Shown here one piece after another: positions 15,952 to 18,381 of a DNA stretch of 18,381 bases. Numbering within the stretch: position 1 is the first letter of the stretch; each line of letters begins with the position of its first letter. The notes below the pieces were generated by a model. The model searched no databases. It worked only from the letters and a program-made list of their open reading frames with translations, and was not told where the DNA came from. Origin of the DNA: JBJKRF01 sp046704785 (lineage in GTDB: Bacteria > Chloroflexota > Anaerolineae > Anaerolineales > Villigracilaceae); the NCBI GenBank assembly GCA_046704785.1, contig JBJKRF010000168.1, positions 1 to 18,381 of the forward strand, given 5' to 3'. Position numbers and translations under genes: made by a program.

Positions 15952-16887
15952 TCAGCCGGTGGTTATCTTGAAACGCGGATCGCGTTGCAGGGTCAGGCGC
16001 AGGCCCTCCTCAAGCGGGATCGAAACCTTGTAATTGAGCTTATGACTCGCAAGCGTCAGGTCGGCGCACATGCGCGAGACGCCGCCAGCCATTTTCGGGT
16101 TGTAAATCACCTCGGCGTCGCTATCAGTAACATCCAGCACCAGCCGGATCAGTTCGCGCACCGAGGTCTCCGTGCCGCTGCCGACGTTGATGACCAGGCC
16201 GTTCAGGTTGGGCGCCGTCGAAGCCGCCACCAACGCGCTGACGGCGTCATCCACATAGACGTAGTCCCGCGTTTGGTTGCCGTCGCCGTGCACGACGAGC
16301 GAGCCGCGGCGCAAAGCCTGGCGCAGGAAATAGGGCACCACCGGCGGATGCGAGGCCGGCAGGTGCTGGCCGGGGCCATAAGCGTTGAACATACGCAAAC
16401 TGACCGTTTCGATGCCCCACAGCGCCCCAATCGTGCGCACATAGAATTCGGCAGCCAATTTGGAGACCGCATAGGGCGAGCGCGGATTGGGCACAACGTC
16501 CTCCCGCAGCGGCTGCTCGCCAAGATCGCCGTACACCGCCCCCGAAGAGACCAGCACCACCCGCCGCACGCCGACATCGCGCATGGCTTCCATCAAGCTG
16601 ACGGTTCCGCCCACGTTGACGGCGTTGTACTCGCGCGGATACAGCACCGATTCGGGTACGGAGACGCGCGCCGCCAGGTGGTAAACGCAGTCCACTTCTT
16701 GGAGCAACGTCCACAGTTTGGGGCGGTCATTGACATCGCCGCGCGTAAAATGGATGTCCGGCGCAAGCGCCTGCGGGTCGCCCGTAGAAAGATCATCCAA
16801 CCCGCGCACCTGGTGGCCTTCGCGGGCGAGATGGTTGGCAAGCACCGAACCGAGGAAACCGGCAGCGCCGGTGATGAGAAAATTCAT
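15952..16887 (-). CDS. NAD-dependent epimerase/dehydratase (UDP-glucose 4-epimerase-like)
   Basis: The 311-residue product is an extended short-chain dehydrogenase that should act on a nucleotide sugar. The Rossmann glycine motif is MNFLITGAAGFLGS (Gly7, Gly10, Gly13). The catalytic set is Ser114/115 (VLVSSGAVYG) with Tyr139 and Lys143 (YAVSK). RDYVYVDDAVSALV and INVGSGTETSVRELI are typical of sugar-nucleotide epimerases and dehydratases. The exact sugar cannot be told from sequence. The ATG at 16887 is chosen because it begins the Rossmann strand and a TATAAT lies about 36 nt upstream; an in-frame TTG at 16920 would sit at the promoter. No clear Shine-Dalgarno is seen. It diverges from mutL, and no other polysaccharide genes are near. 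Confidence 0.88.
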   Translation of the reverse strand: MNFLITGAAGFLGSVLANHLAREGHQVRGLDDLSTGDPQALAPDIHFTRGDVNDRPKLWTLLQEVDCVYHLAARVSVPESVLYPREYNAVNVGGTVSLMEAMRDVGVRRVVLVSSGAVYGDLGEQPLREDVVPNPRSPYAVSKLAAEFYVRTIGALWGIETVSLRMFNAYGPGQHLPASHPPVVPYFLRQALRRGSLVVHGDGNQTRDYVYVDDAVSALVAASTAPNLNGLVINVGSGTETSVRELIRLVLDVTDSDAEVIYNPKMAGGVSRMCADLTLASHKLNYKVSIPLEEGLRLTLQRDPRFKITTG

Positions 16888-16922
16888 GGGCGGTTGAATT
16901 TGGGAACCAACGAACTGCAAAG

Positions 16923-16931
16923 ATTATAGCA
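16923..16931 (-). promoter_or_regulatory. Extended -10 promoter of the epimerase gene
   Basis: TGCTATAAT on the minus strand has a perfect -10 with the TGn extension. The start would be near 16916, giving a leader of about 29 nt. This supports the ATG at 16887. Confidence 0.6.
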
Positions 16932-17062
16932 TCAAGCCCGGCGGGGAGAAGGGCCGTCGCAACAGTCGAAAAAATCTCCACATTTTCCGATAGACTGCCC
17001 GCAGACGAAATACCCAGGCGCGTTCTTACCCGATAAAAAGCGCAATTTGCGACCGTGACGGG

Positions 17063-17068
17063 TATAAT
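17063..17068 (+). promoter_or_regulatory. -10 box of mutL placed for a leaderless transcript
   Basis: A perfect TATAAT ends 6 nt before the A of the mutL ATG (17075), so the transcript would start at or beside the start codon. No Shine-Dalgarno is present between them. No clear -35 is seen at 16-18 nt. Confidence 0.55.
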
Positions 17069-17074
17069 TTCCTC

Positions 17075-18381
17075 ATGCCCATTCGCCTTCTCCCGCCCGA
17101 AATCTCCTCGCAGATCGCCGCCGGTGAAGTTGTCGAGCGCCCGGCCTCGGTGGTCAAGGAGCTGGTCGAAAATGCGCTCGACGCCGGCGCAAAAACCATC
17201 AGTGTGAGCATCCGTGAGGCCGGTAAAGGCCTGATCGAGGTGGCCGACGACGGGCGCGGCATTCCCGCCGACGAACTGGCCCTGGCGGTGGAACGCCACG
17301 CCACCAGCAAACTGCGCCAAGCCGCCGACCTGTTCCACATCGGCACGCTGGGTTTTCGCGGTGAGGCGCTGGCGTCCATCGGCTCCGTCTCACGCCTGAG
17401 CCTGACCAGCCGGGTCGAAAACGCCGAAACAGGAGCACGCATTCGGGTGGAGGCCGGTCTCGCGGGAAAAGTCGAGAAGCTGGGCGCACCGGTCGGCACG
17501 CTGCTGCGCGTCGAAGACCTGTTCTACAACGTCCCCGCGCGTTTGAAATTCCTAAAAAAGGACCTGACCGAGCGCCGCGCCATTGACGGGCTGTTGACGC
17601 GCTACGCGCTGGCCTACCCGCAGGTGCGCTTCCGTTTGACCGATAACGACACCCCCTCGCTGCAAACCGCCGGCGACGGCGACCGCCGCGCCATCCTGGC
17701 GACGCTCTACGGCGTGGACGTGGCAAAACAAATGCTGGACGTGCTGGCGGAGGAGGATGCGCCGAGCGACGGCGAGCGGGCCCTGCGCCTGAGCGGCTAC
17801 ATCTCCCCGGCGGCGCTGACGCGCTCGAACCGCAAGGAAATGACCTTCTTCATCAACGGGCGCTGGGTCTCCGATACGCCGCTGACGAGCGCGCTCTTGC
17901 AGGCTTACCATACTCTGCTGATGGTGGGACGCTACCCCTTGACGGTCTTGTTCCTGGAGGTCGACCCCGAAGAAGTGGATGTCAACGTCCACCCGGCCAA
18001 GGCGGAGGTGCGCTTCCGCAATCAGGAACGCGCCTTCAGCTTCGTGCAGCGCTGCGTGCGACGGGCGCTGCTGGCTTATTCGCCGGTGCCCTCGCTGCCG
18101 TCCACGCCGGGTTTGTGGAGCAACGCCCGCCGCATGGATATGCGACCAGACGCCTCCGGCCTGGATTGGACCATCGGGCACGATCAACCCGTCGAAGCCG
18201 CTCACCCGTCGCCGGGGAGTCCGCCGCAGGGCCTGTCGGGCGTGGAAAGCGCGCCCGCCGGCGCGCCACCAGACGAGAACGGCCAACGGACGGTAACCGG
18301 ATTCAGCCTGCCGCTGCTGCGGCTGGTCGGGCAGATCGGGGCAACCTATCTCGTGGCCGAAGGCCCGGACGGCTTGTACCT
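17075..18381 (+). CDS. mutL: DNA mismatch repair protein MutL, C-terminus beyond window
   Basis: The frame runs from ATG 17075 to the right edge (435 codons, no stop), so the gene is partial. MutL is the ATP-driven matchmaker of mismatch repair, linking MutS to strand incision. The N-terminal GHKL ATPase motifs are all present: PASVVKELVENALDAGA with Glu29 and Asn33, DDGRGI with Asp58, ERHATSKL, and GTLGFRGEALASI (90-102). Then come GTLLRVEDLFYNVPARLKFL, FFINGRWV and the end of the ATPase region at VDVNVHPAKAEVRF. A Pro/Gly/Ala-rich linker follows. The last visible residues (LLRLVGQIGATYLVAEGPDG) start the C-terminal dimerisation domain. Whether it has the endonuclease motif cannot be seen. 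The N-terminus aligns residue for residue with known MutL, so the start is firm. Confidence 0.96.
   Translation, partial: MPIRLLPPEISSQIAAGEVVERPASVVKELVENALDAGAKTISVSIREAGKGLIEVADDGRGIPADELALAVERHATSKLRQAADLFHIGTLGFRGEALASIGSVSRLSLTSRVENAETGARIRVEAGLAGKVEKLGAPVGTLLRVEDLFYNVPARLKFLKKDLTERRAIDGLLTRYALAYPQVRFRLTDNDTPSLQTAGDGDRRAILATLYGVDVAKQMLDVLAEEDAPSDGERALRLSGYISPAALTRSNRKEMTFFINGRWVSDTPLTSALLQAYHTLLMVGRYPLTVLFLEVDPEEVDVNVHPAKAEVRFRNQERAFSFVQRCVRRALLAYSPVPSLPSTPGLWSNARRMDMRPDASGLDWTIGHDQPVEAAHPSPGSPPQGLSGVESAPAGAPPDENGQRTVTGFSLPLLRLVGQIGATYLVAEGPDGLY

Noticed and set aside
15886..16929. Antisense open frame (347 codons) opposite the epimerase gene
   Set aside because: It has His/Arg/Gln-rich shadow content; the epimerase motifs on the other strand are clear.
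17552..18286. Antisense open frame opposite mutL
   Set aside because: mutL reads through the whole stretch with canonical motifs.

Overview
The window looks like ordinary chromosomal DNA of a moderately GC-rich Chloroflexota bacterium, most likely of the Anaerolineae type. The main clues are a secreted lipoprotein with a Pro/Thr-rich linker of the TATPTASP / PTATPLPTATP kind typical of that phylum, a coenzyme-B12-dependent (class II) ribonucleotide reductase paired with NrdR, a 7TM-PAS-GAF sensor protein and a membrane-anchored NHL propeller. The taxonomic call is an inference from protein style only; there is no rRNA gene here.

Layout. Positions 1-7581 are all minus strand. In transcription order they hold a two-TM membrane protein (7111-7581), nrdR (6416-6865), nrdJ (3734-6310), a DUF4404-type small protein (3185-3469), an 85-residue helical protein (2838-3095), an SH3/FnIII-like lipoprotein (1830-2567) and the N-terminal part of a 7TM-PAS-GAF sensor that runs off the left edge (1-1507). 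Positions 7968-11678 are plus strand: greA, lysS and a zinc-ribbon/TM/NHL-propeller protein. Positions 11774-16887 are minus strand: an NAD-dependent epimerase, then a panE-type reductase followed by a TGS/SAD-uridine-kinase fusion, then L-lactate dehydrogenase. mutL starts at 17075 on the plus strand and runs off the right edge.

How it works together. nrdR-nrdJ is a deoxynucleotide-supply unit with its own strong promoter and a striking 24-bp palindrome that is a candidate NrdR operator. An intrinsic terminator sits between the two genes. greA and lysS are an expression-machinery pair, again with a strong hairpin terminator squeezed between them and little room for a second promoter. The ldh and NHL genes converge on a 15-bp bidirectional terminator. 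The epimerase and mutL genes diverge, and mutL appears to be leaderless (TATAAT ends 6 nt before its ATG, with no Shine-Dalgarno).

I see no defence island, CRISPR array, prophage, transposase, tRNA or rRNA. The features worth a second look are regulatory (palindrome, intergenic terminators, leader hairpins, leaderless start) and architectural (zinc-ribbon/NHL protein, degenerate ThrRS-like domain on a kinase). I did not find a convincing wholly new system.
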